A program made the position numbers and the translations under genes. Positions 1 to 7,859 of a DNA stretch of 52,531 bases are shown here, piece after piece (within the stretch, counting starts at the first letter, position 1; each line of letters begins with the position of its first letter). Source of the stretch: Gammaproteobacteria bacterium (lineage in GTDB: Bacteria > Pseudomonadota > Gammaproteobacteria > SURF-13); NCBI GenBank assembly GCA_030655395.1, contig JAURVQ010000046.1:1-52531 (forward strand). The letters are read 5' to 3'. Under the pieces are notes generated by a model. The model worked only from the letters and a program-made list of their open reading frames with translations. It did not search any database and was not told the DNA's origin.

Positions 1-1205
1 ACCATGTCCGGGTTGGCGAAATTACAGATGATGACGTCGTACTTGCCGCTGTCGATCGCCTTGATAAGCTTTTCGGTGACCTCAAGCGCGCTCATCTCCG
101 GCTTGAGATCATACGTCGCCACGTTGGGTGAGGGGATGAGGATGCGGTCTTCGCCCTCGAACGGCTGCTCCTCGCCGCCGTTGAAGAAGAACGTCACGTG
201 CGCGTATTTTTCGGTCTCGGCGATGCGCAACTGGCGCAGGCCGTGGCGCGCGATGTGGGCGCCGAACACGTTGTGCAGCCGCTCCGAGGGAAACGCCACC
301 GGCACGTCAAACTCGTCGTTGTATTCGGTGAGGCTCACGAAGGCGCCGAGCTTCGGTGTCGCCGCGCGCGTGAAGCCGTTGAAGTCCGGCTCGATGAAGG
401 CGCGCGTGATCTGGCGTGCGCGGTCGGAGCGGAAATTCATGAACACGGCCACATCACCGTCCTGCATGCGCACCGCAGGCAGCATGGCGGTGGCCTTGAC
501 GAACTCGTCGGACTCGCCGCGCGCGTAGGCGAGCTCGAGCGCCGCGCTCGCCGTAGGCGCCTGAAATTCCGCCTTGCCCTGCGTGATGAGGTCGTACGCG
601 GCCTGAACGCGCGGCCAGCGATGGTCGCGGTCCATGGCGTAATAGCGCCCGATGATTGAGGCGATGCGCCCGTGACCGAGCGCGGCGCACTTGTCTTCCA
701 GTAATTTGATCGACGCCGCAGCGCTCTTGGGCGAGGTGTCGCGCCCGTCGAGGAAGGCGTGAACGTATACTTTCTTCGCGCCGCGTTTCACCGCAAGCTC
801 CAGCATGGCGAGGATATGTTCCTCGTGACTGTGCACACCGCCCGGCGACAACAGGCCCATGATGTGCAGCGCGTGGCCGCCGCTCATGGCCTGATCCACG
901 GCGCGCGTGAGAGTCTGGTTGGTGAAGAACGCGCCGCTCTTGATGGCGCGGCTGATGCGCGAGAATTCCTGGTATACCACGCGTCCGGCGCCGAGGTTCA
1001 GGTGGCCGACCTCGGAGTTACCCATCTGGTCGGCGGGCAGCCCGACATCGGTGCCGGAGGTGCGCAGCAGCGTGTGCGGGCAGGTGCTCCACAGCCGTTC
1101 CCATACGGGTTTGCGTGCGTGGTAGATCGCGTTACCGGTGGGGTTTTCGCTATAACCCCAGCCATCGAGAATGGCAAGGAGCAGGGGTCTGGGCACGGAT
1201 GACAT
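1..1205 (-). CDS. gpmI: 2,3-bisphosphoglycerate-independent phosphoglycerate mutase (3' part outside window)
   Basis: Interconverts 3- and 2-phosphoglycerate in the cytoplasm using a two-manganese alkaline-phosphatase-type fold. The N-terminus reads [20 protein letters not shown], the family's opening metal-binding motif (the Asp of LDGWG). The last visible residues, NFANPDMV, are the conserved segment that continues as GHTG. About 401 residues are visible; the family has about 510, so roughly the last 110 lie left of the window. The start is the ATG whose first base is 1205. It is divergent from the yibN-grxC-secB-gpsA operon, the order found around gpmM in E. coli. Identification is secure. 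Confidence 0.96.
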   Translation of the reverse strand, partial: MSSVPRPLLLAILDGWGYSENPTGNAIYHARKPVWERLWSTCPHTLLRTSGTDVGLPADQMGNSEVGHLNLGAGRVVYQEFSRISRAIKSGAFFTNQTLTRAVDQAMSGGHALHIMGLLSPGGVHSHEEHILAMLELAVKRGAKKVYVHAFLDGRDTSPKSAAASIKLLEDKCAALGHGRIASIIGRYYAMDRDHRWPRVQAAYDLITQGKAEFQAPTASAALELAYARGESDEFVKATAMLPAVRMQDGDVAVFMNFRSDRARQITRAFIEPDFNGFTRAATPKLGAFVSLTEYNDEFDVPVAFPSERLHNVFGAHIARHGLRQLRIAETEKYAHVTFFFNGGEEQPFEGEDRILIPSPNVATYDLKPEMSALEVTEKLIKAIDSGKYDVIICNFANPDM

Positions 1206-1253
1206 AATGTGGCGTATTTAAATGATCTTATGCATATAGCTTGCGAGGCCGTT

Positions 1254-1263
1254 ATTATATAAT
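1254..1263. promoter_or_regulatory. possible bidirectional -10 sequence
   Basis: The self-complementary ATTATATAAT reads as a perfect TATAAT on both strands, between the divergent gpmI and rhodanese genes. No good -35 hexamer sits at 16-18 bp on either side, so this is only a suggestion of where the two promoters lie. Confidence 0.3.
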
Positions 1264-1304
1264 GTTTAAGTGGCCAGCACACCCCGCTTCCAACGACGAG
1301 TCTC

Positions 1305-1730
1305 ATGCAACAGTTCTTCGCCTTCGTAGTCAACCACTGGATATTATTTCTGGCGCTCGTCGTGATCAGCGTGTTGCTGGGCGCGACCCTGCTGTCCGAG
1401 GTGTTGCTCGGGTTCAAGTCGGTCACCCCGGCGGCGGCGACGCAGCTCATCAACCGCGAGGGCGCAGTGGTGCTCGATGTGCGCGAAGAAAGAGACTTCC
1501 GCGCGGGCCACATCGTCAATGCCAAGCACGTGCCGCTCACGGCGCTGGAGGCGCGGCTCAAGGAACTGGACAAAATGAGAGACACCCCGCTCATAGTGAC
1601 CTGCCAGAACGGACAATTTTCCGCGCGTGCAGGCGATATCCTGCGCAAGCACGGCTTTACCCGGATCTATAAACTGGGCGGCGGCCTGATGACATGGAAG
1701 GACGCCAAGCTGCCCTTGGTGACGACCTAA
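1305..1730 (+). CDS. yibN: membrane-anchored rhodanese-like protein (YibN type)
   Basis: The protein has 141 residues. An N-terminal hydrophobic segment (about residues 12-35) should anchor it in the inner membrane, followed by one rhodanese domain. The domain carries the LDVREERDF motif and the active-site loop VTCQNGQFSA, whose Cys would carry the persulfide, so a sulfurtransferase role is plausible. The physiological substrate is unknown. The gene is first in an operon with grxC, secB and gpsA; the stop is directly followed by the grxC GTG start. Gene order matches E. coli yibN. Confidence 0.9.
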   Translation: MQQFFAFVVNHWILFLALVVISVLLGATLLSEVLLGFKSVTPAAATQLINREGAVVLDVREERDFRAGHIVNAKHVPLTALEARLKELDKMRDTPLIVTCQNGQFSARAGDILRKHGFTRIYKLGGGLMTWKDAKLPLVTT

Positions 1731-1731
1731 G

Positions 1732-2001
1732 GTGCCCGTGCCCGAAGTCACTGTCTACAGCACCGGCATGTGCCCCTACTGCGTGCGGGCGCGCCAGTTG
1801 CTCGAACGCAAAGGGGTGCATTACACGGAACATCGCGTCGACGAGCAGCCCCATTTGCGCCACGAAATGGAGTCGAAGAGCCGGCGGCGCAGCGTGCCGC
1901 AAATCTTCATCAACGACTTGCACGTCGGTGGTTTCGATGAACTCGCGCAGCTCGATCGTAACGGCCAACTGGAGGCGCTGCTGCAGGGCAGCACCGTCTG
2001 A
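1732..2001 (+). CDS. grxC: glutaredoxin 3
   Basis: A small cytoplasmic dithiol glutaredoxin (89 residues) that reduces disulfides and mixed disulfides with glutathione. The redox motif is GMCPYCVRA (CPYC), followed by the cis-Pro region RRRSVPQIFI and the glutathione-contacting HVGGFDEL. The chosen start is GTG at 1732; a second GTG at 1738 is possible. It sits one base after the rhodanese stop and 32 bp before secB, a conserved gammaproteobacterial arrangement. Confidence 0.95.
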   Translation: MPVPEVTVYSTGMCPYCVRARQLLERKGVHYTEHRVDEQPHLRHEMESKSRRRSVPQIFINDLHVGGFDELAQLDRNGQLEALLQGSTV

Positions 2002-2033
2002 AGCGCCATAAATGACATTCAGGAAAAAACTAA

Positions 2034-2507
2034 ATGACCGCCACATCTGAAGCACAAAAACCCGCCGAAGACGGCGCACAGTTCTCCATCCAGAAGGTGT
2101 ACATCAAGGACCTCTCGTTCGAGGCGCCGAATACGCCGCAGATGTTCACCGAACAATGGGCGCCGCACATCGATCTGCATCTGCAAAGCAAGGCGGCCCA
2201 ACTCGAAGAGACCGTGCACGAGATCGTGCTCACGGTCACCGTCACCGCGAAGCTCGGCGAAAAAACCGCGTATCTGGTGGAGGTGCAGCAGGCGGGTATT
2301 TTCACCCTCCAGGGTTTTGCGCCACAAGACCTTGCGCGCACGCTGGGCAGCTTCTGCCCCAACATCCTGTTTCCGTTCGCGCGCGAAGCGGTGGCGGAGC
2401 TGGTGAGCAAGGGCGGTTTTCCGCAACTCCTGCTCACGCCGGTAAATTTCGACGCCATCTACGCACACATGCAGAAGCAGGGCGCGGACAAGGAAGTTGA
2501 ACACTAG
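2034..2507 (+). CDS. secB: protein-export chaperone SecB
   Basis: A cytoplasmic tetrameric chaperone that keeps preproteins unfolded and hands them to SecA. The 157 residues show the usual family course: IQKVYIKDLSFEAPNTP near the N-terminus, HEIVLTVTVTAKLGEKTAYLVEVQQAG as alternating strands, then the conserved CPNILFPFAREAVAELVSKGGFPQLLL. Length is normal. It lies between grxC and gpsA, six bases before the gpsA start. Confidence 0.97.
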   Translation: MTATSEAQKPAEDGAQFSIQKVYIKDLSFEAPNTPQMFTEQWAPHIDLHLQSKAAQLEETVHEIVLTVTVTAKLGEKTAYLVEVQQAGIFTLQGFAPQDLARTLGSFCPNILFPFAREAVAELVSKGGFPQLLLTPVNFDAIYAHMQKQGADKEVEH

Positions 2508-2513
2508 CGGGCA

Positions 2514-3527
2514 GTGCCGGTGAAGGCATCCTCACCCATCGCCGTACTCGGCGCCGGGTCGTGGGGCACGGCGCTTGCAGTCCTCCTCGCGCGCAACGGC
2601 CAACCCACCGTGCTGTGGGGGCGCAACGCGGAGTTCATGGCGCAGCTTGCGCAAACGCGCCGCAACTCACGTTTTTTACCCGACGCCGCGTTTCCCGAAA
2701 ATTTACAGACCACGGACGATCTTGCCCGCGCCTTGGGCGTGGCGAGTGATTGCCTGATCGCGGTGCCGAGCCACGGCTTCCGTGACACGCTGCAACTGCT
2801 GGCCCCACACGCACCGTCATCCCTGCGCATCGCCTGCGCCACCAAAGGCATGGAACCCGGCAGCGGAAGCCTGCCGCATCAGATAGCCCAGGAGGTTTTG
2901 GGCGCTGCCCATTCATTCGCCGTGATCTCCGGCCCCACCTTCGCGCGCGAAGTCGCCGCCGGCCTGCCCACCGCAGTCACTGTCGCTTCGAAAAATGCAG
3001 AATTTTCCGCCGACCTCGCCGCACGATTACACAGCGACGGCTTTCGCGCCTATACCTCGGACGACGTGACCGGCGTGGAATTAGGTGGTGCCATTAAAAA
3101 TGTACTCGCCATCGCCGCCGGCATTGCGGACGGCCTCGGCTTTGGCGCCAACACCCGCGCCGCGCTCATCACGCGCGGCCTTGCCGAAATGATGCGCCTG
3201 GGTGTCGCGCTCGGCGGTCAGCGCGAAACCTTCATGGGCCTCGCAGGATTAGGCGACCTCGTCCTCACCTGCACCGACGACCAGTCACGCAACCGGCGTC
3301 TGGGGCTCGCACTCGCGCGCGGCACACCGCTCGCGGATGCGCTGCGTGACATCGGCCAAATTGTGGAAGGCGTTGCCACCGCGCGCGAAGTCATGCGCCT
3401 GGCGAAAGCGCACGCAATCGAAATGCCCATCAGTGAACAGGTATGCAGCGTGCTGCATGAAGGCAAGACCCCGCGCAACGCGGTGCATGCCCTGCTCGCA
3501 CGCGAACAGAAAGCGGAAACGATTTAA
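2514..3527 (+). CDS. gpsA: NAD(P)-dependent glycerol-3-phosphate dehydrogenase
   Basis: Reduces dihydroxyacetone phosphate to sn-glycerol 3-phosphate for phospholipid synthesis. The Rossmann motif VLGAGSWGTALA is near the N-terminus, then ATKGMEPGSG, SGPTFAREVA and the catalytic-Lys region GVELGGAIKNVLAIAAG. At 337 residues it has normal family length. The start is GTG at 2514, closely following secB. The last roughly 35 bp of the gene, plus about 90 bp downstream, recur in degenerate form 1.28 kb further on (4779-4897). Confidence 0.96.
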   Translation: MPVKASSPIAVLGAGSWGTALAVLLARNGQPTVLWGRNAEFMAQLAQTRRNSRFLPDAAFPENLQTTDDLARALGVASDCLIAVPSHGFRDTLQLLAPHAPSSLRIACATKGMEPGSGSLPHQIAQEVLGAAHSFAVISGPTFAREVAAGLPTAVTVASKNAEFSADLAARLHSDGFRAYTSDDVTGVELGGAIKNVLAIAAGIADGLGFGANTRAALITRGLAEMMRLGVALGGQRETFMGLAGLGDLVLTCTDDQSRNRRLGLALARGTPLADALRDIGQIVEGVATAREVMRLAKAHAIEMPISEQVCSVLHEGKTPRNAVHALLAREQKAETI

Positions 3528-3620
3528 AACTTTATAAAGGTAGGTCGAATCAAGCGCAGTGGATTCGACATTTTAGACGTTAGTCATACGTCGGCTCCGC
3601 ACAGCTTGAGCCGACCTACG
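3494..3620 (+). repeat. direct repeat, copy 1 (gpsA 3' end plus hairpin repeat)
   Basis: It contains the gpsA tail (GCTCGCACGCGAACAGAA, then GCGGAAACGA) and a hairpin element running from GTAGGTCGAATCAAGCGCAG to GAGCCGACCTACG. The same order of elements is found at 4779-4897, with scattered substitutions and small indels. Confidence 0.85.
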
Positions 3621-3739
3621 AAGCTGCTTGAAGGATGACAGCTGCAGGCGCAGAATGGTTTTTTTGTATACCGACCGATTTGCCAACCAATGCACGTTAG
3701 ATATCTGGAGACGAACATGAGCGGCAACTGGGAGGACGT

Positions 3740-4465
3740 ATGAGCGACAGTTCGGTCGAGAGTCGTGCTGAAACCGCAGCGCGCATCGTTGGACTCCTTT
3801 GCTTCCTCCTGATGGCAGGTTGCGCCGGGTTAGAGCGCGAGCCGCCCCAGGCCGGCGCGATGCAGAGTGGGTCCGTTGCGGTCGAGCCGGTGGTGCCCTC
3901 ACCCGCACCGTCCGTTGCAGTTGAGCCGGTGGTTCACCCACCCGCGCCGTCCGTTGCGGCCGAGCCGGTGGTTCGCCCAGCCACGCCGTCCGTTGCAGTC
4001 GCGCCAGTGATCCGCCCGGCCACGCCGTCCATAACCCGTTCCACAGACCAGAGCGTCGCCAAGACCGACTCGCCGGGCGACAAGACCCCTGCAAAGGTTT
4101 CCGTGCCTACGGAGCAGATCGGGAAGAAGGAGAGCGCTGTTCCAAGCCTTGGGAAGCAGGAGGCGTCGCCGCCGCTGGATCTGGCCTCTCTGGAGAAGCG
4201 ACTCCGAGAGACCAAAGCCATCGGTGTGTTCACCAAGATCGCGCTCAAGAATCAGGTAGACGACCTGCTGAATCAATTCCGGGCGTACTACCAGGGGCGG
4301 GTCAGAGCTACTCTCGCCGAGCTCCGGCAAGCATATGATCGGCTGCTCCTTAAGGTGCTCTCTCTCCTGCAGGACAGCGACCAGTCACTGGCCAGAGCGA
4401 TCGTGGCATCGCGCGATGCGATCTGGAATATCCTTGCGGATCCGGTCAAATTTTCAACCCTCTAA
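3740..4465 (+). CDS. putative lipoprotein with Pro/Val-rich repeats
   Basis: Unrecognised protein of 241 residues. A signal peptide (about residues 14-28) ends in the lipobox LLMAGC, so Cys28 should be lipidated. Four 13-residue repeats follow (about 44-95), of the type PSVAVEPVVHPPA. Then comes a charged linker and a C-terminal region predicted helical (about 135-235: LEKRLRETKAIGVFTKIALKN). The repeat section looks like an extended periplasmic spacer. The start is set by GGGAGG seven bases upstream of the ATG at 3740. The gene lies inside the direct-repeat-bracketed insertion after gpsA and is followed by another small secreted protein. Function unknown. Confidence 0.75.
   Translation: MSDSSVESRAETAARIVGLLCFLLMAGCAGLEREPPQAGAMQSGSVAVEPVVPSPAPSVAVEPVVHPPAPSVAAEPVVRPATPSVAVAPVIRPATPSITRSTDQSVAKTDSPGDKTPAKVSVPTEQIGKKESAVPSLGKQEASPPLDLASLEKRLRETKAIGVFTKIALKNQVDDLLNQFRAYYQGRVRATLAELRQAYDRLLLKVLSLLQDSDQSLARAIVASRDAIWNILADPVKFSTL
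3869..4024 (+). repeat. four 39-bp tandem repeats within the lipoprotein gene
   Basis: Four in-frame 39-bp units encode 13-residue repeats with consensus PSVAVEPVVRPAT. The units differ at both base and residue level, so they are diverged rather than fresh duplications. Confidence 0.85.
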
Positions 4466-4486
4466 TCTGATGGCAGGAGAAACACC

Positions 4487-4741
4487 ATGAGCATACGTGT
4501 GAAGGGTTGGGTTCTGATTGTTGTAATGACGGCATTCTTTGCTGGGCCGTTGCTCGCAGAGGATGAGCCATCGCTCCTCAAGGATATGACGGCCGTGATT
4601 GCGCTGCTGGGTTTGTCATGTGGTCAGGTCGTCAGCGCCACGCAGCAAGCGGACAACGACCACATCGTGTCCTGTCAGGACGGGAATCGCTACCGGGTAT
4701 TTGTAAACGACGAGGGCCGGGTCGTCGCGCAGAAACAATAA
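4487..4741 (+). CDS. small secreted protein of unknown function
   Basis: An 84-residue protein with a clear Sec signal peptide (VKGWVLIVVMTAFFAGPLLA, cleavage after the final Ala). The mature domain has two Cys (LGLSCGQVV and IVSCQDGN), which may form a disulfide, and ends YRVFVNDEGRVVAQKQ. A GGAGA ribosome site precedes the ATG. It is 21 bp after the lipoprotein gene and probably cotranscribed. No family recognised. Confidence 0.7.
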   Translation: MSIRVKGWVLIVVMTAFFAGPLLAEDEPSLLKDMTAVIALLGLSCGQVVSATQQADNDHIVSCQDGNRYRVFVNDEGRVVAQKQ

Positions 4742-4778
4742 GAGGCAGCGGCCTGCGCATGGCGAATTCGGGCTCGGC

Positions 4779-4897
4779 GCTCGCACGCGAACAGAAGGCG
4801 GAAACGACTTGACTACTTAATAAACGTAGGTCGAATCAAGCGCAGCGGATTCGACATTAATGATGTGTCTACTCTGCACGGCTTGAGCCGACCTACG
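4779..4897 (+). repeat. direct repeat, copy 2 (vestigial gpsA 3' end plus hairpin repeat)
   Basis: Starts GCTCGCACGCGAACAGAA, GCGGAAACGA like the end of gpsA, but no gpsA body precedes it. It continues with the GTAGGTCGAATCAAGCGCAG ... GAGCCGACCTACG hairpin. It marks the far border of the 3.5-4.8 kb accessory insertion. Confidence 0.85.
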
Positions 4898-4935
4898 CAG
4901 TTTGCTATGTGCCTTTCAGGGGTAGTGTCATTACC

Positions 4936-5040
4936 TCAACGTTTGGACTCTTTCTTGGATTTCTTCGCGGCCCTTTTTTCTTTCATGGTCTTGGCCGGTT
5001 GCTTCTTGGTTTCCTTCTTGCTGTCTACGCCTTTACTCAT
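4936..5040 (-). CDS. 34-residue Lys-rich small protein
   Basis: A short reading frame on the minus strand starts ATG at 5040 and ends TGA at 4936. It begins MSKGVDSKKETKKQ and continues PAKTMKEKRAAKKSKKE, ending SKR; nearly half its residues are Lys or Arg. It has an AGGAGCG ribosome site eight bases upstream of the ATG. From memory, similar short MSKGxDSKK proteins occur in other proteobacteria, but I cannot verify this here. It could bind nucleic acid or acidic proteins; that is only inferred from charge. Confidence 0.65.
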   Translation of the reverse strand: MSKGVDSKKETKKQPAKTMKEKRAAKKSKKESKR

Positions 5041-5076
5041 GGGTTTCGCTCCTGTGTATCCAAGTTATGAAGAGTA

Positions 5077-5160
5077 GTAGGTCGGCTCAATGCGTGGCCG
5101 GAGCCGACAACGCCTGATATATTAGCAGTGTCGGATACGCTACGCTTGATTCGACCTACG
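5077..5160. repeat. hairpin repeat related to the gpsA-flanking copies
   Basis: Starts GTAGGTCGGCTCAA and ends TTGATTCGACCTACG. It is the same element family as in 3541-3620 and 4829-4897, but in the opposite orientation. The ends are complementary and can fold as a long imperfect hairpin. Confidence 0.8.
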
Positions 5161-5221
5161 AAGATGCATAGCGCAGTGACACGGTTGGCTGTCTGTATGA
5201 AGCAGGCGTTACGCGAGAAGG

Positions 5222-5467
5222 CTAATGAGTGCCTCGCAACAGACCCTCTATACTTAGGTCCTCGTCAATTTCCGGCCAATGGATTCCCTCGCCATCGCCA
5301 AGAAGCTCATAATTCTCCAACTGGCTTCTGGTGGCATTCGATAAACGCGGGAACCAGACTAGCGGGACTGTTACTTTTCGGCCGTCCACCAGAGAGACGA
5401 CCAAATCGTCATCTGTAAACTCAACATTCTGAGCAAAAGGATGTGCTTCAACCGCTAATGTGCTCAT
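5222..5467 (-). CDS. DUF2442 family protein
   Basis: An 81-residue protein of the DUF2442 type: VEFTDDDLVVSLVDGRKVTV, then the conserved VPLVWFPRLSNATRSQLENY and GIHWPEIDEDLSIEGLL. The start is ATG 5467, preceded by TTGGAGGCT inside the end of the upstream DUF4160 gene; the two overlap by 20 bp, which suggests translational coupling. DUF2442 and DUF4160 genes are commonly paired and have been suggested to act as a toxin-antitoxin-like module; no activity is shown by the sequence. Confidence 0.85.
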   Translation of the reverse strand: MSTLAVEAHPFAQNVEFTDDDLVVSLVDGRKVTVPLVWFPRLSNATRSQLENYELLGDGEGIHWPEIDEDLSIEGLLRGTH

Positions 5468-5684
5468 TCCAAGCCTCCAAGAGTTTGCCTCTGTTATCTT
5501 CAACGAGTCTCTGAATTGCTCGCAGCTCATGGGAGCTGAAGCGCTTTGAACCTGTCAACGAAACCGGATTTAACCAAAACTTAGCAAGAAATCGCTCGCG
5601 TTGCACGTGAACGTGTGGCGGCTCTCCTTTCTCGTTGCTATAGAAATAGAAACGGTATGGCCCAATCCTGAGTATAGTTGGCAT
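5448..5684 (-). CDS. DUF4160 family protein
   Basis: A 78-residue protein with the DUF4160 signature: MPTILRIGPYRFYFYSNEKG, then EPPHVHVQRE and AKFWLNPVSL, ending with a helical LRAIQRLVEDNRGKLLEAWNEH. It is first of a two-gene unit with the DUF2442 protein. The pair sits in the accessory patch between gpsA and trmL, consistent with a mobile small module. Molecular function unknown; the conserved HVHV could be a metal or catalytic site. Confidence 0.87.
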   Translation of the reverse strand: MPTILRIGPYRFYFYSNEKGEPPHVHVQRERFLAKFWLNPVSLTGSKRFSSHELRAIQRLVEDNRGKLLEAWNEHISG

Positions 5685-5861
5685 GCCTAGCTGGCTACCC
5701 GCTCAATAATCCGTAACCGCAACACAAACCGCTCCCACGCTACCTGGGGCCACCGTCATGCAATAACGCATTAAAATGCGTGCTTACATGCACCATCATC
5801 GTCGGGCTCGCTGTGCTGTAATGTACCCCGAACCCGCCCACTCCTCAAGGTTGGCAATCGC

Positions 5862-6326
5862 TTAATCCGCCCCGGCAAAATTCTGCTGTCGCCAGGCTTC
5901 GTACAACACAACCGCCACCGCGTTGGAGAGGTTGAGGCTGCGGTTGTGGGGCTGCATGGGGATGCGCAGGATGTGGTCTTTGGGCAAGGCATCGAGCACG
6001 GTTTGCGGCAGGCCACGGGTTTCGGGGCCGAACAGCAGTGCATCATCCGGCTGATAAGAAACATCCGCATAGTTGCGCGTACCGCGCGTGGAAATCGCAA
6101 ACAGGCGTAGGGGCCGCACGGTTTCTTTGAAGGCATCGAGGTTGTCGTGCTGCTGCACGCTGGCCCAGTCATGATAATCGAGTCCGGCGCGTTTGAGCTT
6201 GCTGTCGGTGGGGCTGAAGCCCAGGGGTTTGATCAAGTGCAATTGCGCGCCGCTGTTCGCGCATAGGCGTATAATGTTGCCCGTGTTGGGGGGAATCTCA
6301 GGCTCGAATAACACAACGTGAAACAT
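5862..6326 (-). CDS. trmL: tRNA (cytidine/uridine-34 2'-O)-methyltransferase TrmL
   Basis: A SPOUT-class methyltransferase that uses SAM to methylate the wobble ribose of tRNA-Leu isoacceptors. At 154 residues it matches the family. Motifs: VLFEPEIPPNTGNIIRLCAN at the N-terminus, and the knotted SAM site ALLFGPETRGLP ... LRIPMQPHNRSLNLSNAVAV. Its ATG (first base 6326) overlaps the most upstream possible ATG of the divergent pyrD, so any promoter must lie inside one of the two genes. Confidence 0.96.
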   Translation of the reverse strand: MFHVVLFEPEIPPNTGNIIRLCANSGAQLHLIKPLGFSPTDSKLKRAGLDYHDWASVQQHDNLDAFKETVRPLRLFAISTRGTRNYADVSYQPDDALLFGPETRGLPQTVLDALPKDHILRIPMQPHNRSLNLSNAVAVVLYEAWRQQNFAGAD

Positions 6327-6354
6327 GAAAGATATTAACGGGGGCAGTCAGGAC

Positions 6355-7302
6355 ATGCTGGCGATGGAGTTCTGCGGCATGCGCTTCAATACGCCGCTGG
6401 TGCTGCTCTCCGGTTGCGTGGGGTTCGGTGAAGAATACACGCGCGTGAACGGATTTTCCAATCGCGACGCGGGCGCGGTATGCCTGAAGGGCACCACACT
6501 CAAGGCCCGCCTCGGCAATGCGCCGCACCGGGTGTGGGAAACGCCGATGGGGATGTTGAACGCCATCGGGCTGCAAAACCCCGGCACGGAATACGTCATC
6601 AGAAACATTTTACCCACGCTCGATTTCAGCGAGACGCGCTTCATCGCCAACCTCTCCGGCTCCACGGTAGAGGAATACGCGGAGATCACGCGCCTGTTCG
6701 ACGACTCACCCATCGACGCGATGGAGATCAACATCTCCTGTCCCAACGTGAAAGAGGGCGGCGTGGCGTTCGGCAACGACCCGGACATGTCGGCGCGCGT
6801 GGTCGCGGCCTGTCGCGCGCAGACCAGGAAGCCGCTCATCACCAAGCTCTCGCCCAACCAGACCGACATCGCGGAGAACGCGCGCCGCTGTATCGAGGCG
6901 GGCACCGATGCGTTCGCGGTCATCAACACCCTCATGGGCATGGCGGTGGACATCGAGCGGCGCACGCCGGTGCTGGGCAACGTACAAGGCGGGCTGTCCG
7001 GCCCGGCCATCAAACCCATCGCGCTGCTCAAGATGCATCAGGTGTATCAGGTGGCGAAGAAACACAACATCCCCATCATCGGGCAGGGCGGCATCACGAC
7101 GGCAGAAGACGCGCTGGAGTTCATGATTGCCGGCGCCAGCGCGGTGGGCGTGGGCACGGCACTGTTTTACGATCCGCTGGTGTGCGCCAAGATCAACGCG
7201 GGTATCGTGGCCTATCTCAAGCGCCATGGCATGAGCAGCGTCGCGCAACTGGTGGGTACGCTCAAGAGCAACCACGACACACCTGACGGCGGCTCTATTT
7301 AA
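6355..7302 (+). CDS. pyrD: dihydroorotate dehydrogenase, class 1B catalytic subunit type
   Basis: Oxidises dihydroorotate to orotate in pyrimidine synthesis with FMN. Class 1 features: LSGCVGFGEEYTRV, ETPMGMLNAIGLQNPG, and the active-site loop EINISCPNVKEGG (Cys as catalytic base, where class 2 has Ser). FMN/phosphate binding is at IGQGGITTAEDALEFMIAGA. Possible starts are ATG 6325, 6355 and 6364. I chose 6355 because its MLAMEFCGMRF aligns with the usual class 1B N-terminus; 6325 has no ribosome site and overlaps the trmL start. The pyrK electron-transfer partner is not in the window. Confidence 0.88.
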   Translation: MLAMEFCGMRFNTPLVLLSGCVGFGEEYTRVNGFSNRDAGAVCLKGTTLKARLGNAPHRVWETPMGMLNAIGLQNPGTEYVIRNILPTLDFSETRFIANLSGSTVEEYAEITRLFDDSPIDAMEINISCPNVKEGGVAFGNDPDMSARVVAACRAQTRKPLITKLSPNQTDIAENARRCIEAGTDAFAVINTLMGMAVDIERRTPVLGNVQGGLSGPAIKPIALLKMHQVYQVAKKHNIPIIGQGGITTAEDALEFMIAGASAVGVGTALFYDPLVCAKINAGIVAYLKRHGMSSVAQLVGTLKSNHDTPDGGSI

Positions 7303-7816
7303 GCAGTTCCCGCTCCGGGAAATCAAAATCGCGCGGGTCGCCAGCAGGGTAGACTTGGGCGATTACCTTGTCGTCATCGCCAAACACCACCACGATGCTT
7401 TTCCACGGCAGTGGGCGCGGCCCCTGGGTGGGAAAATAGAAGATGCGCGGCTTGCCTGCCTCATACATGATGGGTATTTGGACGGGCTGTTCGTGGCCTA
7501 TAAAGCCGCAGGGTGCTGTCGGCGGCCGGTCATGAGTCTGGAGCAGGTTTTTGTCCGCATCGTAAAGATAGGCGCTCACACGAACCTCGGCGAGCGATAC
7601 CGCTTTGACGGAGGTCACCTCAACCTTTATCGCGGTGACGTCATCCGCGCAATGCGTGCCGATCAGTATCGAGGTGCCCCCGGCATCGGCATGTGTGATG
7701 CTGTTGATGGTGTAGCCATGCGTGCTGTCGGCCCGGCTCTCGGTGGCGGCGCCGAGAAAAGCCATTAACAGGAACGGTAGCGTTGTTGCGAGGAGTCTGT
7801 GTGATTGCATGAGCAT
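7295..7816 (-). CDS. secreted protein of unknown function
   Basis: A 173-residue protein with a Sec signal peptide (RLLATTLPFLLMAFLGAATES, cleavage near SRA). The mature part looks beta-rich: GYTINSITHADAGGTSILIG, AIKVEVTSVKAVSLAEVRVSAYLYD, and IFYFPTQGPRPLPWKSIVVVFGDDDK. Two Cys (GTHCADD and TAPCGFIG) could pair in the periplasm. No family recognised. Its 3' end overlaps the end of the convergent pyrD by 8 bp. Confidence 0.75.
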   Translation of the reverse strand: MLMQSHRLLATTLPFLLMAFLGAATESRADSTHGYTINSITHADAGGTSILIGTHCADDVTAIKVEVTSVKAVSLAEVRVSAYLYDADKNLLQTHDRPPTAPCGFIGHEQPVQIPIMYEAGKPRIFYFPTQGPRPLPWKSIVVVFGDDDKVIAQVYPAGDPRDFDFPERELLK

Positions 7817-7859
7817 GTGTATTTCCTGGGTGGTTGGGAGGCCGGTTCCAAAGTTCTGC

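Noticed and set aside
998-1648. 216-codon minus-strand frame spanning the gpmI-yibN gap
   Set aside because: It runs out of frame through gpmI and antisense to the rhodanese gene and matches nothing; the clear gpmI start at 1205 explains the region.
4865-5077. 70-codon plus-strand frame with hydrophobic segment
   Set aside because: It is the complement of the Lys-rich 34-residue gene, begins inside a hairpin repeat and has no ribosome site; its hydrophobicity is the mirror of Lys codons.
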